Numbered from the stretch's first letter, positions 1 through 8,975 are shown. The stretch: DNA of 64,000 nt from Bacteroides sp. (GCA_021771575.1 JAETOX010000001.1:62001-126000), one strand, 5' to 3'. A program made the numbers and translations. Notes: a model not told the origin generated them from the letters alone.

Positions 1-81
1 AGAAGCTCCTTTTTGTAACATTTTCTCCCGCGGACGTTCATCCTCCGCCCAGGAATGGATCGGTAAATATACATCGTTCAT
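1..81 (-). CDS. radC: RadC-family DNA repair protein, N-terminal fragment
   Basis: The reverse complement from an ATG at 81 gives 27 residues running off the left edge. They include the SWAEDERPREKMLQKGAS motif, the usual N-terminus of RadC/JAB-domain proteins (the 'WAxDxRPREK-LLxxGA' segment before the UPF0758 domain). Only this N-terminal helix is present; the metal-binding JAB motif lies outside the window. The gene is downstream of and codirectional with the uptake operon, but a strong hairpin at 258-300 separates them, so it is probably transcribed independently. Confidence 0.8.
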   Translation of the reverse strand, partial: MNDVYLPIHSWAEDERPREKMLQKGAS

Positions 82-257
82 AATATATTGAAGTTTGCTA
101 TTTGTATTACCGTAATTATCTATTCTCCTCCACTCCGCCAGTATTCCTGCTATGTTTGTTCGAATTACATTCTTAATCTAATATTACGAATATACTACTT
201 TTTTTCTGTTTATAAAATATCATCAACTACTTTTTTTTATTATTTACAAAAATTTAT

Positions 258-300
258 CCACCTCCTCTGCGATATTCCTAAAATATCACAGAGGAGATGG
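258..300 (-). terminator. Rho-independent terminator of the first uptake operon
   Basis: A long hairpin follows the stop of the PKD-like lipoprotein gene. Arms of about 18 nt (CCTCCTCTG...GATATT against AATATC...CAGAGGAG) surround a 4-nt loop. On the minus strand an AT-rich stretch (ATAAATTTTTG) follows. Confidence 0.75.
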
Positions 301-322
301 ACAAAAAAATAATCAGATAACT

Positions 323-1903
323 TTATCTCCCCTTATAAGCAATATCTTTGATAAGACCAAAGCCAGTATACGTCTCACCGAATGGAATCAGTTCTGCGGC
401 AAACTCGGGTACCTCATAGAACCGCAAACAGCCTTCACTACCGGTCGCTGCTCCGGACTTGGCAGAGCCAACTGCCAGCCGGTATTGATAGTCTTTAATG
501 GCGTCCGGATATTTATTCCCCAAATCAGGAAGTTTATGGAATTTCAGCATGGAAATGCTTTCACCGGACAATGTGAGTACTCGTTTTGCCGAACGGGTCG
601 CCATATCGTATAGGTACACATCACTGCCATTGTTGTAAATCAGGAAAGGAAGGGTAGGATGGAAAGCATAACAAGTCGCATTCGCCAACCCCGGTGCCGT
701 AGTGGCATCAATGTCGATGTAAGACGTTTGTAAGGGCGAAGATTGATATTGCCCTGTCGTAATGCCGTATATGCTATACTGCCCCGAAGCATCTTTCATC
801 AAAGCGAACACCAACCCATTCCCTTGCCTTGTACCTGCCATATAGATCATGTCTTTCCCGGTTTTCCAATCAAAAAGTTTTTCCTCGGCTTCAGGGTCTT
901 TCGGATCGAACAAATACCTCATCCCATTCACCAGTCCATAAGCATACGACAAGAAATATTTGAATCTCTTATTGGTTTTGTCATACAAGACCCCGTTATA
1001 ACCGTTAGTTTGCCATCGGAATCCTATAAAAGGTGCCATTTTGTAAGTCGGTTCGGTTAAAGGCACATCAACATTAATTTTCACATCGTACACTGAATTT
1101 CCGGAAGCTCTATGGTAAACATCTCCCTCAGCAGTAATCACCACACAACTGTAATTTACATCTTCAGCAATAATGATATCGTCCGTTTTACGTATAAACT
1201 CAACTCCCCGCGGGTCACTGTAATCCGTACGGCTGAAACTTCCGTTATAGGAAAAACACCGATGACTTCCCTCTTCGGTGTAAAGATTCAGGTAAGGAGT
1301 ACTCCCCGTATAGACCATATTGCTTTGCATGTACATTTGAATAGCGCCATGCGACTCCGGCAGAAAATCCAGAATATCCCTCGAAACAACCATCCGCTCG
1401 CCGATTTCGCCAATCATATCAACCCTAACTTTACGCCCTTCATCTTCACACAATACCAACCAACCTTTAGTTAAAGCAGTCGATACTTCCAGTTTAAACT
1501 CGGCGGTAGTAACAATATTTGTCCGCAAATCCTTCACCTTGAACCAAGCGACATAATTACCAGGGTCTATCTCTGCCATAACATTCAAATCTTTTACCAT
1601 AGCAGAATCCAGCAATCTCGGTGTCAGAAAATCACCTCCTGCCGCTTTGTTATAATAATAAGCAAATTCATAATTGGGATCGTCGGCACTAATTTCCCCG
1701 TCAAATTTCGAAATAACAGTGGGCGACAATACCAGATGCTCTGATTTATACAATGCTGCTACCGGCTCTTCCGGAATACCGGTGATGGTCAGTTCGTCGA
1801 TTTCCCTGTAATCGTAATTTCCTTCATCGTCATAACAGGAAAATAAACCGAAAGCGAGGCATAACAATAATATAACGTTGTATTTCATAATCATTTCATT
1901 CAT
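323..1903 (-). CDS. PKD-like family lipoprotein of a SusCD locus
   Basis: A 526-residue lipoprotein. The signal peptide ends in the lipobox GLFSC, followed by an acidic +2 region (YDDEGNYDY) typical of surface-exposed Bacteroidetes lipoproteins. It resembles the PKD-like family (PF16407 type): an N-terminal Ig/PKD-like part of about 130 residues, the conserved GWLVLCE motif near residue 145, then a predicted beta-propeller-like C-terminal part. It is the last gene of susC-susD-DUF4843-PKD and abuts the DUF4843 stop. Two paralogues occur at 49278-50837 and 61461-62963, all sharing GNYxYxxIxExxIxGxP after the Cys. Family function is not known; it is probably a cell-surface accessory of the transporter. 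In-frame Mets at 1894 and 1888 are alternative starts. Confidence 0.85.
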   Translation of the reverse strand: MNEMIMKYNVILLLCLAFGLFSCYDDEGNYDYREIDELTITGIPEEPVAALYKSEHLVLSPTVISKFDGEISADDPNYEFAYYYNKAAGGDFLTPRLLDSAMVKDLNVMAEIDPGNYVAWFKVKDLRTNIVTTAEFKLEVSTALTKGWLVLCEDEGRKVRVDMIGEIGERMVVSRDILDFLPESHGAIQMYMQSNMVYTGSTPYLNLYTEEGSHRCFSYNGSFSRTDYSDPRGVEFIRKTDDIIIAEDVNYSCVVITAEGDVYHRASGNSVYDVKINVDVPLTEPTYKMAPFIGFRWQTNGYNGVLYDKTNKRFKYFLSYAYGLVNGMRYLFDPKDPEAEEKLFDWKTGKDMIYMAGTRQGNGLVFALMKDASGQYSIYGITTGQYQSSPLQTSYIDIDATTAPGLANATCYAFHPTLPFLIYNNGSDVYLYDMATRSAKRVLTLSGESISMLKFHKLPDLGNKYPDAIKDYQYRLAVGSAKSGAATGSEGCLRFYEVPEFAAELIPFGETYTGFGLIKDIAYKGR

Positions 1904-2704
1904 TTATTCATATGCACTATAATCAACCAGATAATCGCCAGCCAATTGCATCAGCGAACCGTCGAGTTCCCGCACCGGATTGCCTTCATCAGCCTTTTTT
2001 TGCAATTCGATTTGTGCAAACATGGCTAAAGTGGCGTTTATAGAATATAAATTTTTCCGGGAAAACTCCGAATAACTCCATCCCATCATGGTGAGCAAAA
2101 AATTCAGCTTCGCATGAGAATACACACCTAATGTCTTGAGACAATAGAAACTCCACGTCCACGGCTCCTCGAATACCAAAGAATACCGGATAGTAATTTG
2201 TTGTGTGTTAATAGTATCGTTGCCTGCCATAAGGGTTTTGATATAAGGTTTGAAGTATTGGTTTTCTTCTAGTCCCAAAGTGATATATCGGATGACACCA
2301 TCCTGCAACTCATCCGTCTTTTTGATTTTTACCTTTAAATAAGTCATCGCTTCACCCCCCGGCATGATCAGTTCTTCGGGTAAAGTAAAATCCTTTCCCT
2401 CCTCGACGGTACCTCCTATAGCTTTTACAACAAAAGGACGATCCTCCGTAGAAACTTCACCGAACAAACGCACCGGAATACTGACCTGTGTGTAATCGCC
2501 TGTTACGCTTGCTAAAGAGAAGTCGTTTGTAGTATCCCTGTAATTGTATGTGACTGAACTACCAGAATGGGAACTCGAATTATAATAAGCGAAATAAATT
2601 CCCGAAGTACCGTCGGGCTCTCCTTCGTAGTAAATCGCTTCATTTTCCCCGCAACCAACGAACAGCAAGGAATAAACTATGATAAGTAGTAATAGTTTTT
2701 TCAT
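1904..2704 (-). CDS. DUF4843 domain lipoprotein
   Basis: A 266-residue lipoprotein with lipobox LLFVGC (Cys18). The N-terminal region GIYFAYY... and the beta-rich part with a 'DRPFVVKAIGGTVEEGKDF'-like segment match DUF4843 proteins (PF16132), which are found with SusC/SusD and PKD-like lipoproteins. It lies 6 bp after susD and abuts the PKD-like gene, so it is in the same operon. It is probably a surface subunit; no catalytic motif was seen. It is slightly longer than its paralogues at 50847 (247 aa) and 62975 (241 aa). Confidence 0.85.
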   Translation of the reverse strand: MKKLLLLIIVYSLLFVGCGENEAIYYEGEPDGTSGIYFAYYNSSSHSGSSVTYNYRDTTNDFSLASVTGDYTQVSIPVRLFGEVSTEDRPFVVKAIGGTVEEGKDFTLPEELIMPGGEAMTYLKVKIKKTDELQDGVIRYITLGLEENQYFKPYIKTLMAGNDTINTQQITIRYSLVFEEPWTWSFYCLKTLGVYSHAKLNFLLTMMGWSYSEFSRKNLYSINATLAMFAQIELQKKADEGNPVRELDGSLMQLAGDYLVDYSAYE

Positions 2705-2710
2705 GACATA

Positions 2711-4171
2711 TTAATTTCTATATTTGATTTCACTGTCCGGCAACTGCGGAATATAATAACTGCTACTCATATTCAAGAAAGAATTACTAGACCCTGATTG
2801 AATTTTAGATGTATTCATGCGCTTGTAATAGAACCAGAGTTGTCCTTCGCACAGGAATTCTTTGGCGTACTCCTTTACTAATTCGTCATTCAGTCCTGTT
2901 GTTACTTGTGTTTGATTTCCTCGTCTCAAGCGATGTTTGTTCAAGTAATCATATTTTGCCTGTTCATCGGTAGCACACTCAGCAGCAATTAGATACATCT
3001 CACTCACACGAATTAGTGGCATCAATTTACCATATACGAGATCAGTGTTTCCAAGTTTTCGAAATCGCACATTCATCAGCAGTTCTGCTTCTCCCGGACT
3101 ATTGGAAACCTCCCACCAAGAGTAGCGGTAGTCGCTCAAAACGTCATCTCCGAACAGGTTTTGTACCCGCTGTGCGGCAGGAATCAATTTGAAGGAGGTA
3201 TTGGCATTGGATGCATTGAAGTAAGTGTCGTAAAGATTATTCTTGTCTTCATTCAACAAGGAGAAAAGCACCTCTGATGAAAACGAACGGTCTGGATTGG
3301 AAAAATCGGTGGCGGCACTACGCGTAACCGAAGGATAGAGGACATCTGCCTGGGGATTGTCAATAATCATCCGGGCATATTTTAATGCTTCCGTCGGATT
3401 GCCCGCCCATAGATATACCCGGGCTTTCAACGCCACCACAGCATGATAGTTCAGCCGTAATCCCCGAAAACGATAGGTATTTCCGTCATTGTCACGATCA
3501 TTGTCATTGATCGACATCAGCATTCCTTCGCTTACTGCGGGGTCCCATTCCTTCAATATTTTCTCGGCCTCGGTCAGATCCGTCAGAACCTTTTGAATCA
3601 ACTCACTGCCTGTCAATAGCTCAGACGCAGTTACAGAAGTCGTTTCTTTGTAAGGAATAGCCTTCGCGTCGAGATTCGACGTCATCGGACCAAACATCCT
3701 TAACAGATCGAAATGCAGAAATGCCCGCAAAGCCAAGGCTTCCGCTTTGATCAAATAATACTGCTTGTCATTCAACACTTCGCCCCGACGCTCTTCCGCA
3801 TTTTTCAGGATATTATTGCAATCGAGAATTTGTTTGTAAGCTTCATTCCAGTAGGTTTGTAGCTGGAGTTTCACATTGTCTGTATGGTAAGCATGTTGTG
3901 ACAGGTTGTAAAATGCCGTCTGATTGGAAGTCACATTATAGCGTTGCGCCATAATTTCTACCCCTTGAGTGGTCATGAATCCTCCATATAAATTAGGACT
4001 AAGCAGTTCGGTATACACCCCGTTCAGTGCTCCCCAGAATCCGCTGACCCGGGAAAACACCCGTTCTTCTGCAATACGGTCGGACGGTTGGATATCAAGC
4101 CAGCTGTTGCAAGCCGTGCACAACAGGAGACCCACCACGATGCCGCTTGTGTATTTGAATATTTGTTTCAT
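2711..4171 (-). CDS. RagB/SusD family nutrient-uptake outer membrane lipoprotein
   Basis: 486 residues. The signal peptide ends at lipobox LLCTAC (Cys21), followed by NSWLDIQPSD, the hallmark SusD start (C-x-x-x-L-D-x-x-P). A TPR-like helical body follows, with ALALRAFLHFDLLRMFG and ALKARVYLWAG-type segments, ending in PQLPDSEIKYRN, the usual SusD C-terminus. In the family this lipoprotein forms the surface lid on its SusC barrel and binds substrate. It sits 18 bp downstream of susC. The substrate cannot be inferred; RagB relatives bind peptides and SusD binds glycans. Confidence 0.93.
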   Translation of the reverse strand: MKQIFKYTSGIVVGLLLCTACNSWLDIQPSDRIAEERVFSRVSGFWGALNGVYTELLSPNLYGGFMTTQGVEIMAQRYNVTSNQTAFYNLSQHAYHTDNVKLQLQTYWNEAYKQILDCNNILKNAEERRGEVLNDKQYYLIKAEALALRAFLHFDLLRMFGPMTSNLDAKAIPYKETTSVTASELLTGSELIQKVLTDLTEAEKILKEWDPAVSEGMLMSINDNDRDNDGNTYRFRGLRLNYHAVVALKARVYLWAGNPTEALKYARMIIDNPQADVLYPSVTRSAATDFSNPDRSFSSEVLFSLLNEDKNNLYDTYFNASNANTSFKLIPAAQRVQNLFGDDVLSDYRYSWWEVSNSPGEAELLMNVRFRKLGNTDLVYGKLMPLIRVSEMYLIAAECATDEQAKYDYLNKHRLRRGNQTQVTTGLNDELVKEYAKEFLCEGQLWFYYKRMNTSKIQSGSSNSFLNMSSSYYIPQLPDSEIKYRN

Positions 4172-4189
4172 GGTAATTCGGATTAATGG

Positions 4190-7100
4190 TTAAAATGATG
4201 CGGATATGGATAACGAAAACGACCTCGCGAACGGATATTCCGTACCCCGTTCCGTCTTGATGGAAGAGATTTTGAACACTTCGTTCATGTAGGCATTCAG
4301 CCGCAAAGCTTTGAGCCCGAATTTTGCAATCGCAGCCTGGTCAAACTCATAGCCCACCCGGAAAGACTCTAACGATAAAGTGTTGTCATCCTCCACGAAA
4401 CGCGACGACATTTGTGTCGAACCGTTCAAGTTAATGGCTTTGTATTGAGCATGGTCACCCGGTTCTTTCCAGCGGTCGTAATAAGCCCGTTTATCCTGAT
4501 TGTTGTTCAGTCCGGCAGCAGTAATGTTCTCAACCTTATTGAACAGCGAGTTATTGAACATCTGCCCGCCATACCGGTACCTGAAATCAAAATTCACACT
4601 AAATCCCTTGTAAGTAAAGGAAGTACCGAATACTCCTTCAATTTTAGGCCGGTCTGTACCCACCTTCACCTCATCCAAGTAACTAAAATCGTAGGTATAG
4701 GAGCCATCCTTCTTAATAAAGATTTCTTTTCCCGTGGCAGGGTCGATGCCAGCAGAACGTACCGCCCAAAGGTCATCGGGACTGGCTCCGTCATAATAAC
4801 GTTTGAGATTGGTGTTCCGTCCTTCTTCATTGAATTTGTCCAAAGAGTTACCAATCTTGTCGTACTTAGATTTCTGTGTCCGGAAGTTGTACCGTAGCGA
4901 CCAGATGATTCTATCGTGCGGACGATAAATCGGAGAAACAGTGAGCGAACCATTAAAGCCGTTCGACCGTTGCTCGCCAATATTGGTCAGTACCGAAGTT
5001 ACTCCGACAGAGGACGGTACACCGATGGAAGCCAAGACCGGATCGGTATTTTTATCGTAGTAATCCAAGGTAAACGATAGTCGATTTTGAAGTAGTGTCA
5101 CATCGATACCAATGTTTTTATCCAAGGTTACTTGCCATTTCAAATCAGGATTTCCCAAAGCATATAAATTGACTGCCTGATCAAAATAGTTCCGCTGCCG
5201 GTTATTGAAATTGTAAGTCGTAATACTCTGATAGGAAGCAAAACTCTGGTTACCCGGATTACCGACAGAAGCCCGGATTTTGAACATTTGGAACAAATCG
5301 GTATGATCAGCTATGAAAGATTCGTTATGCAGGTTCCACGCTAAACCAAAGGACCAGGTATTCGAATGCTGACGGTTGCTTCCGAAAACGGAAGAGCCGT
5401 TCATACGCCAGGTCACATCCATTAAATATTTACTGTTATAGGCATACCCACCGTTCAGGTATACACTCATCGCTCTCGACCTGCTGTCACTATAAGAAGC
5501 TTTGCCATTTTCCGGATAGCTATTGGCAAATGCCGGAGTGTCGTAATTTCCTTTGGGAAAGCCGATAACTGAATAACCGTTACTCTCGGACTGCGAACTG
5601 GAAAAATTAGCACCACCCACTAAATTTACCCGGTGTTTTTCTGCGATAACAGCTCCGTAGATGGCAGAAAATTCCCCATCATAGTTAAAGCGTTTAGTAT
5701 TGCCATAAATCAGCGATCCTTTCTTTAGCTCTTCCGTCCTCTCATATCGGGTATCCTCGGGTGAAGTGAAGGTATCTGCTTCATCGGTGGTCCGCGTCAA
5801 TCCAATACGTCCTCTAAGTTTCAACGCTTGCAACGGATTATACTCCACTGCAAAATTATCCGTAATACCTAACGACCTTTTCAGAGCCCGACTATTCAGA
5901 CTGGCATTCCACAACGGATTAGGAGCTTCTATATAACCTTCCACATATTCCAGCCATTTTTCTACTTGCCCGTCTACCCGCTTTTCATAGTAAGGATTGG
6001 CAGCAGCATAAGCAGAAAAGCTCACCACCGGATCACCCGAATTAGATAGATTCACCGTCAGTTTATTGCTGAATTGTAATTTACCTCTGCGATACAACAA
6101 ATCCAGATTACCGCTGAATACATTCTTCTTCGAATCTTTCATCACACCGGTTACCCCATTGTAGCTTAAACCGAACCCATAACGCATGTGCTCATCTCCA
6201 CCCTCAGCATAAAGGTTATGACGATGATTAAAACCCACCCGCAGGGGTTCCGACAGCCAGTATGTATCCACCCCACGTGCCACCGAACGCAGGTGGTTGT
6301 TATGCAACTCCTGGAGCTTTTCTCCTTGCTCAAAAGTTCCTCCGAATGGGCTTACCTTATAGCGATTGGAATATTCCTCAAATGCCACTTTTTCACTAGA
6401 ATTCATCAAATTGTAGCTGGAAAGATCCGGCACCTGAAAATTAAAGTTACCCGAATAAGTTACCCGTAATTGCCCCTGAGCCGGCGTTTTTGTCTCCACC
6501 ACAACTACACCGTTCGCAGCTTTAGAACCGTAAATTGCCGTTGAAGCGGCATCTTTTAGTATGGTAATAGAAGCCACCCGGTCCATATCTAAATCTACAA
6601 TGGTTTGAAGAGTGGTTTCGAAACCATCCAAAATAAACAAGGGTTGGTTGGGGTCGGCTTCCAATTCTTCCCGCATCCCGATAATGCTCGTTTTCCCCCG
6701 GATTTCAATATCGGGCAGCCGATTGGGGTCGGCCCCCCATTCGTTACTTTCTATGATAGCAAACGCCGGATCGAGGCTCTTTAAACTTTGCAGGATGTTC
6801 TGATTACCGACCTCTTTCAACTTTTCAGCAGTAAAAGTGGACGCCGAACCGGTAAAATCACTCCTTTTTCGTTCGTAAATACCAGTCACGACCACTTCAT
6901 CCATTGCAGTCGATTCCTCTTCCATGATTACCTGTAAAGGCTGACGATCTTCCACTACAACGACTTTCGTTTTCATCCCGATAAAGGAAAACACCAATTT
7001 AACACGGGGCATTTCGGGTATAGAAATCGAGAATTCCCCCTGAGCATCGGTAGTCACCCCTCTGTTAGTCCCCTCCAATATAATTGTAACGCCGGGCAAA

Positions 7101-7288
7101 ACACTCCCCGCTTTGTCTTTTACCGTTCCGGAATACGTTACCAATTTTTGAGGATTTTCCTGCTTCATTGTTTGCTGTGCACACACTTGCGTAGAGAATA
7201 AGGGAATACACCCAACTACGCAACAATAAAAGATAACCTGTTTTACACAAGACCTCCAGCCAATGTCAAAATCTCCATTTTTTTTCAT
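4190..7288 (-). CDS. SusC/RagA family TonB-linked outer membrane transporter
   Basis: 1032 residues. Signal peptide, then a carboxypeptidase-like plug extension (TYSGTVKDKAGSVLPGVTI), a TonB box-like MDEVVVTG near residue 128, a plug domain with DPNRLPDIEIRGK and the SusC signature LFILDGFE...LKDAASTAIYG, and a 22-strand barrel ending in aromatic SISASF. It lacks the N-terminal STN signalling domain of its paralogue at 53041, which fits the absence of a sigma/FecR pair here. The ATG at 7288 follows a roughly 64-nt leader from a promoter inside the invertible segment 7329-7529, so expression probably depends on DNA orientation. It exports nothing itself: the family imports ligands using TonB energy. 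Confidence 0.95.
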   Translation of the reverse strand: MKKNGDFDIGWRSCVKQVIFYCCVVGCIPLFSTQVCAQQTMKQENPQKLVTYSGTVKDKAGSVLPGVTIILEGTNRGVTTDAQGEFSISIPEMPRVKLVFSFIGMKTKVVVVEDRQPLQVIMEEESTAMDEVVVTGIYERKRSDFTGSASTFTAEKLKEVGNQNILQSLKSLDPAFAIIESNEWGADPNRLPDIEIRGKTSIIGMREELEADPNQPLFILDGFETTLQTIVDLDMDRVASITILKDAASTAIYGSKAANGVVVVETKTPAQGQLRVTYSGNFNFQVPDLSSYNLMNSSEKVAFEEYSNRYKVSPFGGTFEQGEKLQELHNNHLRSVARGVDTYWLSEPLRVGFNHRHNLYAEGGDEHMRYGFGLSYNGVTGVMKDSKKNVFSGNLDLLYRRGKLQFSNKLTVNLSNSGDPVVSFSAYAAANPYYEKRVDGQVEKWLEYVEGYIEAPNPLWNASLNSRALKRSLGITDNFAVEYNPLQALKLRGRIGLTRTTDEADTFTSPEDTRYERTEELKKGSLIYGNTKRFNYDGEFSAIYGAVIAEKHRVNLVGGANFSSSQSESNGYSVIGFPKGNYDTPAFANSYPENGKASYSDSRSRAMSVYLNGGYAYNSKYLMDVTWRMNGSSVFGSNRQHSNTWSFGLAWNLHNESFIADHTDLFQMFKIRASVGNPGNQSFASYQSITTYNFNNRQRNYFDQAVNLYALGNPDLKWQVTLDKNIGIDVTLLQNRLSFTLDYYDKNTDPVLASIGVPSSVGVTSVLTNIGEQRSNGFNGSLTVSPIYRPHDRIIWSLRYNFRTQKSKYDKIGNSLDKFNEEGRNTNLKRYYDGASPDDLWAVRSAGIDPATGKEIFIKKDGSYTYDFSYLDEVKVGTDRPKIEGVFGTSFTYKGFSVNFDFRYRYGGQMFNNSLFNKVENITAAGLNNNQDKRAYYDRWKEPGDHAQYKAINLNGSTQMSSRFVEDDNTLSLESFRVGYEFDQAAIAKFGLKALRLNAYMNEVFKISSIKTERGTEYPFARSFSLSISASF

Positions 7289-7328
7289 ACTGTCATGTTT
7301 TTTGAGTAATACATAATTTGACTTGGTC

Positions 7329-7346
7329 CTCTCTTCTTAAGAGATA
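7329..7346. repeat. Left inverted repeat of the invertible promoter
   Basis: An 18-bp sequence, CTCTCTTCTTAAGAGATA, whose exact reverse complement occurs at 7512-7529. Each arm has its own internal dyad (CTCTT-CTT-AAGAG), as expected of a tyrosine-recombinase core with two opposed half-sites. It lies in the susC 5' leader, 41 bp upstream of the ATG. Confidence 0.85.
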
Positions 7347-7511
7347 CAAGATTCTTTGCAAAAGTATGTAAAATATTGACAAAATATACTATATATAAAT
7401 AAAAAATTATTTATCTCAGTTTACACTATTTAAAAATCTCGTCTTTTGTTTATTAATTTCTGATTTTTATATAAGTAACATGCTGTTATTCATATATATC
7501 ATTTGATCTGT
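7347..7511. promoter_or_regulatory. Predicted invertible promoter segment (phase switch) of the susC operon
   Basis: 165 bp of very AT-rich DNA lies between perfect 18-bp inverted repeats, next to a tyrosine recombinase gene. On the minus strand TACTTTTG at 7359-7366 is an exact match to the Bacteroidetes -7 element TAnnTTTG and points at susC, giving a start near 7352. A TTTG at 7380-7383 is only 13 nt upstream, short of the usual 19-21, so the -33 element is unclear. Inversion would aim the promoter at the 3' end of the recombinase gene and leave susC without it. Orientation as sequenced is therefore predicted ON. The repeats are seen directly; inversion is inferred. Confidence 0.78.
7359..7366 (-). 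promoter_or_regulatory. -7 promoter element inside the invertible segment
   Basis: TACTTTTG on the minus strand is a perfect TAnnTTTG. It lies 12 bp inside the left inverted repeat and is oriented toward susC. Confidence 0.6.
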
Positions 7512-7529
7512 TATCTCTTAAGAAGAGAG
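7512..7529. repeat. Right inverted repeat of the invertible promoter
   Basis: TATCTCTTAAGAAGAGAG is the exact reverse complement of 7329-7346. It ends 24 bp from the stop codon of the recombinase gene. Confidence 0.85.
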
Positions 7530-7553
7530 TAGGTTTTTACTAAATAATTTTCA

Positions 7554-8771
7554 TTATAAATCATTTATAATAAATGAATTAGCCCTATCAATAAGAGAAT
7601 ATTCCAAAGATTTTAAATAAATTTGTGTTGTCGCTTCCGAATCATGTCCCATTCCTTCACTGATAACCGATATTGGAATATTTTTACTTTTGGCAATGCT
7701 TGCCCAAGAATGGCGGGCAACATAAGTTGTCAATGGTAACCGCAAACCGATAAGCTTCGAAATTCGTTTCAAATAAAAATTAACTGTATACAACTTACTT
7801 TTATACTGTTTCCGCATTTTGTCAGTCTCCAGAGTCGTGATTATAGGTAGAAGGAAAGGAGTATCCAAAGTTGCAAAACCATATTTATCCACTATATCTT
7901 GCATACATTTTTCCCATTTGATGAAAAGTTGCTGACCAGTTTTTCGTCGCCGGTAACTCAAAATTCCATTTTTAATGTCACTTTTCTTCAAATATGCCAT
8001 ATCAATAAACGACATTCCCCGAGTATAAAAACTGAATAAAAAAATATCACGGGCAAAATCCAAACCGGAGTAAAGCATCAGATCTAATTCTTTTATCCGG
8101 CGTATATGTTCGATAGTTAAAGCACGTTTTACAGTTTTGTCTACTCCGGTGTACACATATTTGAATGGATTACATTGTATGATCATTTCTTTCTCTACTG
8201 CCCGGTTATATACAGCCCGTAAAATACGCATATAAAAAGATACAGTGTTCATAACCACTCCTCTTGCTTTCAGGTAAGCTTCATATTCAAGCATCAGATC
8301 GGTATTGATATCCTCCAATAAAAGATCTTTATGCCCTTGAAAGTGTAAAAAACTATGAAGTGCTGCAATATATGTTTCCATTGTTCTTTGTCTATTCAAG
8401 CGTTTTAATTGTAAAATGATGCTTTCCATAAAGCTAAAGAAGGACTGTTCATGCGAAGAATCCCGAAATTTCCGAATAATATCATCCGCCGTATACTCAT
8501 CACGGCACTTACTTTCAAGTGAAGAAACGCTTTTTTTTAATTGCCGGAGATCACGTTCAATATTGGCCTGAAGAGAAATTAAGTAATTACACCGCTGTTT
8601 ATTGGCAGAGGCCACAATGATCCTTGCTTTTTCTTTGTCCCACTCATTTATAAAAATACGGTAATCTGTTTTTAGTTGACGCACTATACGTTTCCGGATG
8701 ATTTGATAATAAATTGTACCTAGCTTTCCATGAACAGAAGAAGGGCGGAATTTTACTTTAATCGATGACAT
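7554..8771 (-). CDS. Tyrosine-type site-specific recombinase (probable promoter invertase)
   Basis: 405 residues, the usual size for Bacteroidetes tyrosine recombinases. Order: arm-binding N-terminal domain (1-90), SAM-like core-binding domain (about 105-200), catalytic domain (215-400). Catalytic residues visible are R251 (TRGMSFIDM), K277, R353 and H354 in YVARHSW, H376 in GMGHDS, and the nucleophile Y385 in QIYLKSL. The first His of the canonical HxxR is Tyr350. No phage, conjugation or att-type context is present. The gene ends 24 bp from an 18-bp inverted repeat pair, so by analogy with Tsr-type invertases of Bacteroides its probable job is local inversion of the susC promoter. In the inverted state that promoter would run antisense into this gene. 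Confidence 0.9.
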   Translation of the reverse strand: MSSIKVKFRPSSVHGKLGTIYYQIIRKRIVRQLKTDYRIFINEWDKEKARIIVASANKQRCNYLISLQANIERDLRQLKKSVSSLESKCRDEYTADDIIRKFRDSSHEQSFFSFMESIILQLKRLNRQRTMETYIAALHSFLHFQGHKDLLLEDINTDLMLEYEAYLKARGVVMNTVSFYMRILRAVYNRAVEKEMIIQCNPFKYVYTGVDKTVKRALTIEHIRRIKELDLMLYSGLDFARDIFLFSFYTRGMSFIDMAYLKKSDIKNGILSYRRRKTGQQLFIKWEKCMQDIVDKYGFATLDTPFLLPIITTLETDKMRKQYKSKLYTVNFYLKRISKLIGLRLPLTTYVARHSWASIAKSKNIPISVISEGMGHDSEATTQIYLKSLEYSLIDRANSFIINDL

Positions 8772-8914
8772 TTATCTGAATTTTAAGTTAATATTTTTTC
8801 AAAGCTCTTTTTTCCTGAAGTCGAAAATACTCTCTCCCAATATTTTGAGACCAGCATGATAGGTATGTTTACAGGGAGAAGAAGTCGAGCGGAATTATTG
8901 GTCAGACACATAAA

Positions 8915-8935
8915 TTTACTGTGGTTTACAGTAAA
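8915..8935. repeat. 8-bp dyad upstream of the recombinase gene
   Basis: TTTACTGT-GGTTT-ACAGTAAA is a perfect 8-bp inverted repeat with a 5-nt centre, about 145 bp upstream of the recombinase start. It has the shape of an operator for a dimeric regulator. No -7 element could be assigned beside it. Confidence 0.4.
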
Positions 8936-8975
8936 CTTTTTTCAGAGTAATACAAGGGGGGCGATGGGATTGGGA

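Noticed and set aside
7554-8771. Recombinase as the integrase of a mobile element
   Set aside because: No tRNA att site, conjugation or phage genes lie beside it, while matched inverted repeats do; a distant element edge cannot be fully excluded.
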